Positions 18,845-29,646 of a stretch of DNA of 64,000 nucleotides are shown here, piece after piece. The position numbers and the translations under genes were made by a program. The first letter of the stretch is position 1; each line of letters begins with the position of its first letter. The notes beneath the pieces were generated by a model. That model was not told where the DNA came from, made no database searches, and was given only the letters and a program-made list of their open reading frames with translations. This stretch comes from an uncultured Desulfomicrobium sp. (GTDB taxonomy: Bacteria > Desulfobacterota > Desulfovibrionia > Desulfovibrionales > Desulfomicrobiaceae), in contig CALMTS010000437.1 in assembly GCA_937872685.1 (NCBI GenBank), positions 1 through 64,000 of the forward strand, read 5' to 3'.

Positions 18845-19354
18845 ATGGAAAGAATCTGGATCAAGATCGCTCGCCTGAGCCGTTACACCTACCTGCGCAT
18901 CGTACGCATCAAGGCTCCGGCCGAGTCCATCGCGCTGGGCCTGGCCCTGGGTGTCTTTGCCGGCGCGTTGCCGTTCCTGTCCCTGCAGATGATCATTGCC
19001 GTGTCCCTGGCCCTGCTCCTTCGCGCCAGCATCATCGCGGCGGCCCTTGGCACGTGGTGGAGCAACCCTTTCAACTGGGCCATCGTCTTTCCTCTCTTCT
19101 ATCTTCTCGGCAAGGTTTTCGTGCCGGTTGACGTCCCGCACCTGAGCATCACGGAGTTCATCCACCTGCCCTTGCTGGAACTCCTGCAGCGCGGCTGGCA
19201 ATGGCTGCTCATCACCACTCTGGGTGGCGTCATCGCCGGCATTCCGCTGTCCGTCGCAACCTATTTCGTTACCCTGCGCGCCGTGCGCATCTATCACGAC
19301 AGGCGGGCCAAGCGCAGACTCGAGCGCCAGCGGCGGGAGTTGCGCCGTGGATAG
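18845..19354 (+). CDS. DUF2062-family membrane protein
   Basis: 169 aa; SIALGLALGVFAGALPFLSLQMIIAVSLALLLRASIIAAALGTWWSNPF, typical of DUF2062. Confidence 0.8.
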   Translation: MERIWIKIARLSRYTYLRIVRIKAPAESIALGLALGVFAGALPFLSLQMIIAVSLALLLRASIIAAALGTWWSNPFNWAIVFPLFYLLGKVFVPVDVPHLSITEFIHLPLLELLQRGWQWLLITTLGGVIAGIPLSVATYFVTLRAVRIYHDRRAKRRLERQRRELRRG

Positions 19355-20168
19355 CCGCTCCTTTTCGAACCCAAAGAGGTCTCTGGGACAGAATTTCCTG
19401 TCCGACCCCAACGTCTGTCGCCGCATTGTGGCCGCCGCACAGCTTTGTCCCGGAGAGCCGGTTCTGGAGATCGGGCCGGGGAGGGGGGCCTTGACCCGCG
19501 TCCTGGCCGACCATGACGGGCCAGTGATGGCCCTGGAAAAGGATTCGGCCCTGGTGCGCTGGCTTCGGGGGGAGTTCCCCCGGATCGGGGTCGTGCACGC
19601 GGACGGGCTGGAGTTCTGCTGGGAGGCTACGGGCCGGCTGCCGGGTCTCACCCTCGTGGGCAACCTGCCCTACAACGTGGCCTCGCCCATGATCTGGGAG
19701 ATGGTCAGCCGGTGCCGCTCGTGGAAAGCCATGCTCTTCATGGTGCAGAAGGAGGTGGCCCTGCGGCTGACCGCGCAGGCCGAAAGCAGGGCCTACGGGG
19801 CGCTCACGGCCTGGGTCGGAAATTTTGTGCGGGCCGAGTATGTGTTCACGGTGCCTCCCCATGTCTTCACGCCGCGCCCCAAGGTCGACTCGGCCATCGT
19901 ACGTTTTCTGCCCCGGCCGGATCCGGCCTGGCGTGAGGCCGAAGACCTGTCCCGGCTGCTCAAGATACTTTTCCAGCAGCGCCGCAAGCAACTCGGCACC
20001 ATACTCAAGGGACACTGGTCCGCAGCAATTGAGCAGTGGTGTCATGCCGCGGGCGTGGACCGGCGTGTGCGCCCCGAAGACCTCGATCCGGACACGTTGC
20101 GGACGCTGGCGCCTCTGGTCGCGGAAGGAAAAGATGCTTCGCGGACTCCAAAAAGCCCGAGAACGTAG
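19347..20168 (+). CDS. rsmA: 16S rRNA (adenine(1518)-N6/adenine(1519)-N6)-dimethyltransferase RsmA (KsgA)
   Basis: KRSLGQNFLSDPNVCRRIV; EIGPGRGALTRVL; NLPYNVASPMIW. GTG start overlaps the DUF2062 stop. Confidence 0.95.
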   Translation: MDSRSFSNPKRSLGQNFLSDPNVCRRIVAAAQLCPGEPVLEIGPGRGALTRVLADHDGPVMALEKDSALVRWLRGEFPRIGVVHADGLEFCWEATGRLPGLTLVGNLPYNVASPMIWEMVSRCRSWKAMLFMVQKEVALRLTAQAESRAYGALTAWVGNFVRAEYVFTVPPHVFTPRPKVDSAIVRFLPRPDPAWREAEDLSRLLKILFQQRRKQLGTILKGHWSAAIEQWCHAAGVDRRVRPEDLDPDTLRTLAPLVAEGKDASRTPKSPRT

Positions 20169-20441
20169 GTTTTACCTGTATTTTTCGAAAATAAGCTTGA
20201 CTTTGGATATGAAATTCTGTTTGCCTGCGCTCTGGGCGTTTGCGCCGGAAAGCGAGGCTGTCTTTGGGCTCAGGGCTCTGGACATGTCCCTTTTCTTCCA
20301 GTAGGGAGTAGCGCATTCGTATCCGCGGTATTTTTTCGAATCAGGCCGGATGTACCAAATGTTGACGGCTGCGGGGCGCATGAGGCTTCTGGAGAGTCTC
20401 TCCGTATCCGTTTGGTGAATTACTGCAAAGGAGGAAGACTG

Positions 20442-20714
20442 ATGACGAAAGCTGAATTGGTTGCCAAAATGGCGGAAAAGGCTGGACTGACCAAGGCGAA
20501 TGCCGAACGTGCCCTCACGGAATTTCTGAAGGCTGTCCAGGAAACCCTGGTGACGGAAAAGAAGATGACCCTCACCGGTTTCGGAACCTTCGTGGTTGAA
20601 GAGCGTCAGGCCCGCACCGGCCGCAATCCCCGCACCGGCGAAGAGCTGAAGATTCCCGCATGCAAGGTTGTCAAGTTCCGCCCCGGCAAGGAACTCAAGG
20701 ACGCAATCAAGTAA
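20442..20714 (+). CDS. HU family DNA-binding protein
   Basis: MTKAELVAKMAEKAGLTKANAERAL...GFGTFVVEERQARTGRNPRTGEELKIPACKVVKFRPGKELKDAI. Confidence 0.96.
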   Translation: MTKAELVAKMAEKAGLTKANAERALTEFLKAVQETLVTEKKMTLTGFGTFVVEERQARTGRNPRTGEELKIPACKVVKFRPGKELKDAIK

Positions 20715-20732
20715 GACCGTCAAGGGGGACCT

Positions 20733-20903
20733 ATGTTGCATGGGGAAACTGTTCAGAGCCCATTGCCCCAGGATCTTCCCTGGTGGCAGCCTGATCATGC
20801 CATTTTTTTCGGAGTTCTCTACGCGGTTCTGTTTATTATCGGAAGCGGCGTGGGCGTTGTCATCCTCAAGTCTCTCGCCGAGACCATCAAGGAAAAGATG
20901 TAG
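20733..20903 (+). CDS. Small single-TM protein (56 aa), not in the ORF track
   Basis: MLHGETVQSPLPQDLPWWQPDHAIFFGVLYAVLFIIGSGVGVVILKSLAETIKEKM; 18 bp after the HU gene, terminator downstream. Confidence 0.65.
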   Translation: MLHGETVQSPLPQDLPWWQPDHAIFFGVLYAVLFIIGSGVGVVILKSLAETIKEKM

Positions 20904-20926
20904 TAGCCTGATTTTCGGAGCTTTTT

Positions 20927-20948
20927 AAGGGCGCCACGGCGCCCTTTT
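20927..20948 (+). terminator. Terminator after HU/small membrane protein
   Basis: aagggcgcc-ac-ggcgccctttt. Confidence 0.8.
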
Positions 20949-21055
20949 ATTTTGCCTTTATTTTACTTGCCATGCCTTTGAGGTTGGCATAAAAACCAAA
21001 ATTTCCTGTGCGCCGCCAGGTGCCGGATAAAGATCGAGAACGGGAGGTGATCCGT

Positions 21056-21256
21056 TTGCCAGGTGTATACATGGGTGACAGCGATACGTTTGACTACTCC
21101 CTGCGGAAGTTCAAGAAGCAGGTAGAGAAGGCCGGTATCCTTTCCGAGCTGAAAAAGCGTCAGCATTTCGAGAAGCCCAGCATCCAGAAGAAGAAGAAGG
21201 AAGCTGCGGCCAAGAAGCGTCTGATGAAGAAAATCCGTAAACTTCAGGTGATGTAA
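21056..21256 (+). CDS. rpsU: 30S ribosomal protein S21 (TTG start)
   Basis: (M)[57 protein letters not shown] gggaggtga upstream of the TTG. Confidence 0.93.
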   Translation: MPGVYMGDSDTFDYSLRKFKKQVEKAGILSELKKRQHFEKPSIQKKKKEAAAKKRLMKKIRKLQVM

Positions 21257-21702
21257 TGAGTCTTTCTGAGCGCATTGAAAAGGACTATGTGGCCGCTTTC
21301 AAGGCGAAGAAGACTGACGAGGTGGCTGTCTTGAGAATGCTCAAGGCAGCCGTCAAAAACAAGCAGGTCGAGCTCCGGCGGGAGTTGGCCGACAATGAGA
21401 TTCTCGACGTCGTGGCCAAGCAGGTCAAGCAGCGTCAGGAGTCCATTGACCAGTTCCGAGCCGCGGGTCGGATCGATCTGGCTGAAATCGAGGAGCGCGA
21501 GCACCTCATTCTGCGCACCTATCTCCCCACGGCCCTCTCCTCCGCAGAGCTGGAGGAGGCCGTCGTCTCGACCATCCAAGCCCTTGGCGCTTCCGGCATG
21601 AAGGATATGGGCAAGGTCATGAACGCCATTCTGGGCGAACATGCCGGCCGTGTCGACGGCAAGGAACTCAGCGCGCTGGTGCGCGCCAAGCTTTCTTCAT
21701 AA
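21256..21702 (+). CDS. GatB/YqeY domain-containing protein
   Basis: 148 aa; [39 protein letters not shown]...GMKDMGKVMNAIL. Confidence 0.93.
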   Translation: MSLSERIEKDYVAAFKAKKTDEVAVLRMLKAAVKNKQVELRRELADNEILDVVAKQVKQRQESIDQFRAAGRIDLAEIEEREHLILRTYLPTALSSAELEEAVVSTIQALGASGMKDMGKVMNAILGEHAGRVDGKELSALVRAKLSS

Positions 21703-21706
21703 TCCT

Positions 21707-24001
21707 ATGGATTCAAGAACATTGCAGCTGCTGGAATATCCCAAGGTCCTGCAGCACCTTTCGCTTTTTGCGGTCAGCGAGGCGGGCAGGGATGCCTGCC
21801 TTTCGCTTTTGCCCGAAACCGACCCCGGCCGCATCGCCGCGCGCTCCGCGCTGGTGCGCGAGGCCATGCATTTTTGCGCAAGCCGGGACGTGCGGCTGTC
21901 TCCCTTCCCGGATGTGGCCGGTGTCTTTGCCTTCCTGCGCAACCCCCTGGCGTATCTCGATCTGGACGGCCTGGTCGGCGTCCGGGAGATGCTCGGGGCC
22001 GCGGCCGCACTGCTGGGCGGTCTCGGCGACGCCGACCCCGGGCGCTATCCGGGCCTGGCGTCGCTGGTCGCCGGACTGACTCTGCCCCCCAAGACCTGGT
22101 CGGCCCTTTCGCGTTGCCTGGCCCCGGACGGAGTCATCCGCGACGAAGCGTCCCCCGAACTCTACTCCGTGCGGCAGGAGATTCGCCGCGTGCACCAGAT
22201 GTGCACCCGCAAGGTCCAGGACTTCTTCCAGAACAAGGACCTGCAGTTCATGCTGCAGGACGAGTACCTGACCATCTCCTCGGACCGTTACGTGCTGGCC
22301 CTCAAAAACAATTTCAAGGGTCGCATCAAGGGCATCGTGCATGATTACTCCCAGACCGGGGAGACATGCTATTTCGAGCCCCTCTTTCTGGTGGAGCTCA
22401 ACAACGACCTGCAGGAGTACAAGCAGGAGGAGAGGGCCGAGGAGCAGAAGATTCTGCGCTTTTTGAGCGAACTCGTCCGCTCGGAGCAGGGCGCCATCGA
22501 GCGCACCTTCGCCGAACTGGTCCGCTTCGACAGCCTGCTGGCCATCTGCCGGTTCGCGGCCAAGGCCGACGCACATGTCGTCGACATCGCGCCGGACGCC
22601 CCCCTGCACCTGACCCAGGCGCGGCATCCGCTGCTGGTTTTCGGGAACGACCGCGTCGTGCCCGTGGACCTCGTCCTGCACCAGGGGCAACAGGTCCTTG
22701 TCATCACCGGCGGCAACGCCGGCGGCAAGACCGTGTGCCTGAAGACCCTGGGGCTCCTGGGGCTCATGGCCCACGCCGGCCTGCCCGTCACCGCGGAGGA
22801 AGGCAGCACCCTGCCGCTGTGGGACAATTTCGTCGTGTCCATGGGCGACGAACAGTCCATTGAACAGAGCCTGTCGACCTTCACGGCTCAGATCCGGCAT
22901 TTCAGCGAGGTCTGGCCGCGCATCGACTCCCGCACCCTGGTCATTCTCGACGAATTCGGAGTCGGGACCGATCCCAGCCAGGGCGCAGCACTCGCCCAGG
23001 CCGTGGTGGACGGGTTGCTCGAACGCGGCGCCTGGGCAGGAGCGGCCACACATTTTCCGGCCCTCAAGGCCTACGGTCTCTCACGCGAGGGAGTCAGAGC
23101 GGCCTCGGTCATTTTTTCGCCGGACACCAAAAAGCCCCTCTTCAAGCTCGGCTACGATCAGGTCGGGGCCAGCCGGGCTCTGGATGTGGCCCGCGAACAG
23201 GGCCTGCCCGACTCCATCCTCGCCCGCGCCCAGGAGTACCTGTACCTCGACTCCGGGAACACCGAAGAGGTCTTCGAGCGGCTGAACCGCCTGGCTGCGG
23301 ACAAGGAAGACGAGCTCGAGAAGCTCAAGGCCCGCAGCCTGGAGCAGGAGCGCAAATTCGCCCGCAGGCTCGAAAAGCTCGAGCAGGAGCGGGTGCGCAT
23401 GCAGACCGAGCTTCGCGAGGCTTCCCGCGAGATCATGCGGCAGTGGCGCGAGGGCCAGCGCGGGCGCAAGGAGGCCCTGAAGGAGCTTGCGCAGTTGCGG
23501 GACAGCGTGGGGCAGACCGGCGGCGGTGAAGAAGAGAAGAAACTTTCCATCGAGGCCATTGCCCAAGGGCAGGTCCTGCTTTATCTGCCCTGGAACAAAA
23601 AAGGGCAGGTCCAGGAAGTGGACGGCAAAAAGGAGCGGGTCAGGCTCGATATGGGCGGGGTGTCCCTGTGGGTGGGCCTGGCTGATGTCCAGATCGGCGA
23701 GCGGGACAAGACCGACGGCGGCAAGGTCGTGGTCAAGAGTTCGCCTGGTCCCGTGACGCCCCTGAGGCTCGACCTGCGGGGCTATCGAGCCGACGAGGCC
23801 GAGGCCGAACTGGCCAGGTTTCTGGACAAGGCGCTTCTGGCCGGCCGGGTTGAAGTGGAGATCGTGCACGGCATGGGCACCGGAATCATGCGCAAAGTCG
23901 TGCATGAGCATCTGCGCCGTTCCCGGGCCGTGGACAGCTTCCGGCTCGGCAACGCCGACGAAGGCGGAGACGGCATGACCAAGGTGGTTCTGGCCGGATA
24001 A
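21707..24001 (+). CDS. mutS2: Endonuclease MutS2
   Basis: MDSRTLQLLEYPKVLQHL; ITGGNAGGKTVCLKTLGLLGLMAHAG; C-terminal Smr domain LDLRGYRADEAEAELARFLDKAL...VEIVHGMGTGIMRKVVHEHL. Confidence 0.95.
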   Translation: MDSRTLQLLEYPKVLQHLSLFAVSEAGRDACLSLLPETDPGRIAARSALVREAMHFCASRDVRLSPFPDVAGVFAFLRNPLAYLDLDGLVGVREMLGAAAALLGGLGDADPGRYPGLASLVAGLTLPPKTWSALSRCLAPDGVIRDEASPELYSVRQEIRRVHQMCTRKVQDFFQNKDLQFMLQDEYLTISSDRYVLALKNNFKGRIKGIVHDYSQTGETCYFEPLFLVELNNDLQEYKQEERAEEQKILRFLSELVRSEQGAIERTFAELVRFDSLLAICRFAAKADAHVVDIAPDAPLHLTQARHPLLVFGNDRVVPVDLVLHQGQQVLVITGGNAGGKTVCLKTLGLLGLMAHAGLPVTAEEGSTLPLWDNFVVSMGDEQSIEQSLSTFTAQIRHFSEVWPRIDSRTLVILDEFGVGTDPSQGAALAQAVVDGLLERGAWAGAATHFPALKAYGLSREGVRAASVIFSPDTKKPLFKLGYDQVGASRALDVAREQGLPDSILARAQEYLYLDSGNTEEVFERLNRLAADKEDELEKLKARSLEQERKFARRLEKLEQERVRMQTELREASREIMRQWREGQRGRKEALKELAQLRDSVGQTGGGEEEKKLSIEAIAQGQVLLYLPWNKKGQVQEVDGKKERVRLDMGGVSLWVGLADVQIGERDKTDGGKVVVKSSPGPVTPLRLDLRGYRADEAEAELARFLDKALLAGRVEVEIVHGMGTGIMRKVVHEHLRRSRAVDSFRLGNADEGGDGMTKVVLAG

Positions 24002-24020
24002 CTTTTACAAGCGGAGCCTG

Positions 24021-25727
24021 ATGAGCACCTTCGACCAGGGACTGATCGCGCAGATTAAGGCGCGCCTGCGTATTGAAGACGTGATCGGCAGGCACGTTGA
24101 GCTCCGCCCGGCCGGCACCAGGCTGGTTGCGCCGTGCCCCTTCCATCAGGAAACCAAGCCGTCCTTTTCGGTCAATCCGGAGGGGGGCTTTTATTATTGT
24201 TTCGGCTGCCAGGCGTCGGGGGACATCATCGAATTCTACCGGGCCATCAACGGCCTGGAATTCGGCGAGGCCGTGGAGGCCCTGGCCCGGGAAGCGGGCC
24301 TGGAGGTCCGCAGCCGGCCGGCGTACCAGCCGCCCGGAGCCCTGTCCCGGGGGCAGTGCCTGGAGATGCACGCCCTGGCGGCGACATTTTACCAGAAGAT
24401 GCTGGGGCGGCCCGCCGGCCAGGCTGCGCGTGACTACATCTCGCGGCGCGGGCTTGCGCCGGAGATCGTGGAGCGCTTCTGCCTGGGCTGGGCTCCTGCC
24501 GCCTGGAACGAGCTGCGTGATCATCTGCGGCGGGGCGGGTTCGTCGAGGCCTCGGCCGAAAAGGCGGGGTTGGTCAGCAAGTCGGCCAAGGGCAGTTATT
24601 ACGACCGGTTCCGCGAGCGGCTCATTTTTCCGATCATGAACCTGTCCGGTCAGACCGTGGCTTTCGGGGGGCGCAGCCTGACGGATGGGGACGGGCCCAA
24701 GTACCTGAATTCGAGCGAGACGCCCATCTATACCAAGGGCGAGCACCTCTATGGCCTGTACCAGGCCAGGCGCGCCATGTCGCATGCCAAGAGCGTGCTT
24801 TTGACCGAAGGGTACGTGGACGTGCTGAGTCTGCACCAGTTCGGGTTCGAGAACAGCTGCGGGGTGCTCGGCACGGCTTTGACCAAGGAGCAGGTTCATC
24901 GCCTTTCCGGGTTGGTTGGGCGTGTTGATCTGGTTTTCGACGGCGACAACGCGGGCCGCAAGGCGGCCTTGCGCAGCGCGGAGATGATCCTGACCCAGGG
25001 GCTGAAGTGCCGCGTGCTCCTGATGCCGGAAGGCGAGGACGTGGACTCCGTGCTGCAGAAGCACGGCCGGGAGCGGCTGGAAGAGCTTATGGCATGCGCC
25101 GTGGACGGCCTTGATTTTTGCATGCGCTACGTCTCGGAGACGAAGTCCCCCAAGGAGGTCCTGCAGTGGGCCAGGGGGTTCGTGAAGCAGTTGGGCGACC
25201 ATGACCTCCAGTCCTATTACCTGCCGAAACTGCCGGCGGGACTTGGACTTTCCGAAGCGCAGTGGCGGCAGGTGCTCCCCGATCCCGGACGGACCTCCGA
25301 CGCAACGGCGTCGGGGACACGGCTCGAGACCTGCAAACCTGCCCAACTGGACAGGGATCTGCTCGCTTTTGCCGTGCGTTTTCCCGAGTACCATGGCGAG
25401 TTGCACGAATTGGGGCTCGGTACGGCCCTGGCCACGGACCGGGGCAGGATTTTCTGGAAAAAGATTTTCGGAGCGAACCCGCATGAGGTTCTGAGCACGC
25501 TCGATCAGGGCGAAAAGCAGTTTTACGTGCAGTGTCAGATGCGCTCCGACGTCACGGTGGACGACGGGCGGGGCGAATGGGACGAGATCAGGGAATTTTT
25601 GCAGCAGACCGGCCGACGCCGCGAGCTGGACAGTCTGAACGCAGGCCTGCGCAAGGCCCGCCTGAGCGGGGACTTCCAGGAAGAATTGCGCCTTCTGGCC
25701 TTGATTCAGACGAAAAGGCAGGGCTGA
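24021..25727 (+). CDS. dnaG: DNA primase DnaG
   Basis: CPFHQETKPSFSVNPEGGFYYCFGCQASGDIIEFY zinc-finger motif; TEGYVDVLSLHQFG toprim. Confidence 0.96.
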   Translation: MSTFDQGLIAQIKARLRIEDVIGRHVELRPAGTRLVAPCPFHQETKPSFSVNPEGGFYYCFGCQASGDIIEFYRAINGLEFGEAVEALAREAGLEVRSRPAYQPPGALSRGQCLEMHALAATFYQKMLGRPAGQAARDYISRRGLAPEIVERFCLGWAPAAWNELRDHLRRGGFVEASAEKAGLVSKSAKGSYYDRFRERLIFPIMNLSGQTVAFGGRSLTDGDGPKYLNSSETPIYTKGEHLYGLYQARRAMSHAKSVLLTEGYVDVLSLHQFGFENSCGVLGTALTKEQVHRLSGLVGRVDLVFDGDNAGRKAALRSAEMILTQGLKCRVLLMPEGEDVDSVLQKHGRERLEELMACAVDGLDFCMRYVSETKSPKEVLQWARGFVKQLGDHDLQSYYLPKLPAGLGLSEAQWRQVLPDPGRTSDATASGTRLETCKPAQLDRDLLAFAVRFPEYHGELHELGLGTALATDRGRIFWKKIFGANPHEVLSTLDQGEKQFYVQCQMRSDVTVDDGRGEWDEIREFLQQTGRRRELDSLNAGLRKARLSGDFQEELRLLALIQTKRQG

Positions 25728-25784
25728 GGCCTCGCGGACGTGCGCGTCGGCAGGCAGGGTTTTTATCACTTTTGGGGGGAACGG

Positions 25785-27551
<1,767 letters not shown>

Positions 27552-27569
27552 CGGGAACCAGTCGTCACG

Positions 27570-27602
27570 AAAGAAGGCAACCTCCCGGGTTGCCTTCTTT
27601 TT
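27570..27602 (+). terminator. Terminator after rpoD
   Basis: aaagaaggcaacc-tcccg-ggttgccttctttttt. Confidence 0.85.
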
Positions 27603-27606
27603 TTGG

Positions 27607-28263
27607 GTGGTGCGCCGCGCACTGCCCGTATTTTTTGCCCTTTTCCTTCTGGCCCAGAGCGTCCTTGCCGGGGACTGGAGGGTGCGGGTCGAGGCGGTGC
27701 TGGACGGCGACACGCTGATCCTGGAGGGCGGCGAGCGCTTGCGGCTGCGTGGCATCGACGCTCCCGAGGTGGCGCACGAGGGGCGGACCGGACAGTACTA
27801 CGGACAGGAATCCGGCCGGGAGCTTTCACGCCTGGTGGCCGGGCGGGATATTTTTCTGGACAGGGGCGAGCTGGGCAGGGACCGATACGGGCGTTTGGTC
27901 GGCGTGGCGCGGCTTGGCGACGGGCGGGTGGTCAATCTGGCCATGATTGAACACGGGGCCGCTTTCGTCTATCCTCATGATTCGGACAAGGATACGGCGT
28001 TGAACCGGCGCCTGCTTGCCGCCCAGGCCCAGGCCATGGCTCGCGGCGAGGGGTTCTGGCCGGAGGTGCTGCGTTCGTCCTCGGCGGGCCGGAAATATGT
28101 CGGCACGCGGGGGTCCCGGCGGTTCCACACCATGTCCTGCACCCTGGGGCGACAGGTGAAGGACGCCAATCGGGTGTATTTTTCTTCCCTCAGGGAAGCC
28201 TTCTCGGCCGGGTACGCCCCGGCCAGGGAGTGCACGCCCTGGCCCCCGGAGAGGGGGCGTTAG
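27607..28263 (+). CDS. Thermonuclease (SNase-like) with C-terminal Cys/His module
   Basis: VEAVLDGDTLILEGGERLRLRGIDAPEVAH...; C-terminal KYVGTRGSRRFHTMSCTLGRQVKDANRVYFSSLREAFSAGYAPARECTPW. GTG start chosen downstream of the terminator hairpin; exact start uncertain. Confidence 0.82.
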   Translation: MVRRALPVFFALFLLAQSVLAGDWRVRVEAVLDGDTLILEGGERLRLRGIDAPEVAHEGRTGQYYGQESGRELSRLVAGRDIFLDRGELGRDRYGRLVGVARLGDGRVVNLAMIEHGAAFVYPHDSDKDTALNRRLLAAQAQAMARGEGFWPEVLRSSSAGRKYVGTRGSRRFHTMSCTLGRQVKDANRVYFSSLREAFSAGYAPARECTPWPPERGR

Positions 28264-28287
28264 GTCACAACAACCGGAGAACTCCGC

Positions 28288-29646
28288 TTGAAAGTCATCA
28301 TTGTCGGCGCGGGCGAGGTGGGATTTCACATCGCCAAACGGCTGGCTTCGGAAAACAAGGATGTCGTGGTCATCGACCGCAACCCCGCGGTCCTGCAGCG
28401 CATCCTCGACCACATGGATGTGCAGGTGCTGGAAGGCTCGGGCTGCAGCCCCCTTGTGCTGCGCGAGGCCGGCATCGCCACGGCAGACATGCTGCTGGCG
28501 GTTACCGACAGCGACGAGATCAACCTCATGGCCTGCACCTTCGCCAAGATGCTGGCCCCGGGCCTGACCAAGCTGGCCCGCATCCGCAACGACGAGTACA
28601 CGGCCTACGGCGAGCAACTGGCCCGGGAGATCGGCATCGGCCTGATCATCAATCCCGAGGTCGAGGTCGTGCGGACCATCGAGCACATGCTGCGCGCGCC
28701 CGGCGCCGTGGACATCAGCGATCTGGCCGGCGGTCGCATCAAGATCGCGGGCACCTGGATCGCCGAAGGGAACCCTCTGGCCGGCCTGAACCTCATGGAA
28801 CTGCGCCGGAAGGCAGGCGACATGCCGCTCATCGTCGCGGCGATCATCCGCAACGACAAGGTCATCGTGCCCACCGGTTCCGACGGGATCCGGGAGGGGG
28901 ACCTGGTCTATTTCGTGTGCGAGGACAGCCAGCTCCAGACGGTTTTCTCCTTTCTCGGCAACAGGCAGGGAAGGAAGAGCAGCGTGCTGATCATCGGCGG
29001 CGGCAACATCGGCCTGCGACTGGCCCGGGCCCTGGAGAAGAAGCCGATCCACGTCAAGCTTCTGGACAAGAGCCCCGAACGCTGCGCCGAACTGGCCGGC
29101 GAGTTGGACCGGACCGTGGTCCTGGTCGGCGACGGCACGGATCAGGAAGTGCTCCTGGAAGAGAATATCGGCGAGATGGATGTGGTCGTGACCATGACCG
29201 GCGTCGAAGAGAGCAACATCCTGTCCTCGCTCCTAGCCAAGAAGCTGGGCACGCCCATGGCCATCACGCGGCTGAACAAGATCGAGTACATGCCGCTGGT
29301 GCGCGCCATCGGCCTGGAGCATATCGTCAGTCCGCGCCTTTCCGCCGTGAACAGCATCTTCAAGCATGTGCGCAAGGGCGGCGTACTTTCGGCCGTGGCC
29401 ATCAAGGACGGGGCGGAGGCCCTCGAAGCATTGATCAGCCAGGATTCGAGCCTGGCGGGCAACGCCCTGAAGGACCTCACGTTTCCCAAGGGCGTGCTGG
29501 TGCTGTGCATCATGCGTGGAGACAGCGTGCTCATCCCTTCGGGCCACGATGTCATCAGGAGCGGTGACCGCCTGTTTATCCTGAGCCTCACGGATTCCAT
29601 CCCCGAGGTGGAGCGGATGCTGACCCGGGGCAGGGAGCAGGGCTGA
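28288..29646 (+). CDS. trkA: Trk potassium uptake system regulatory protein TrkA
   Basis: Two NAD-binding RCK domains (KVIIVGAGEVGFHIAKRLASENKDVVVIDRN; VLIIGGGNIGLRLARALE). TTG start. Confidence 0.94.
   Translation: MKVIIVGAGEVGFHIAKRLASENKDVVVIDRNPAVLQRILDHMDVQVLEGSGCSPLVLREAGIATADMLLAVTDSDEINLMACTFAKMLAPGLTKLARIRNDEYTAYGEQLAREIGIGLIINPEVEVVRTIEHMLRAPGAVDISDLAGGRIKIAGTWIAEGNPLAGLNLMELRRKAGDMPLIVAAIIRNDKVIVPTGSDGIREGDLVYFVCEDSQLQTVFSFLGNRQGRKSSVLIIGGGNIGLRLARALEKKPIHVKLLDKSPERCAELAGELDRTVVLVGDGTDQEVLLEENIGEMDVVVTMTGVEESNILSSLLAKKLGTPMAITRLNKIEYMPLVRAIGLEHIVSPRLSAVNSIFKHVRKGGVLSAVAIKDGAEALEALISQDSSLAGNALKDLTFPKGVLVLCIMRGDSVLIPSGHDVIRSGDRLFILSLTDSIPEVERMLTRGREQG

Noticed and set aside
20169-20441. 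273-bp gap between rsmA and HU as a possible RNA gene
   Set aside because: No terminator or recognisable RNA motif was found; could simply be the HU promoter region.
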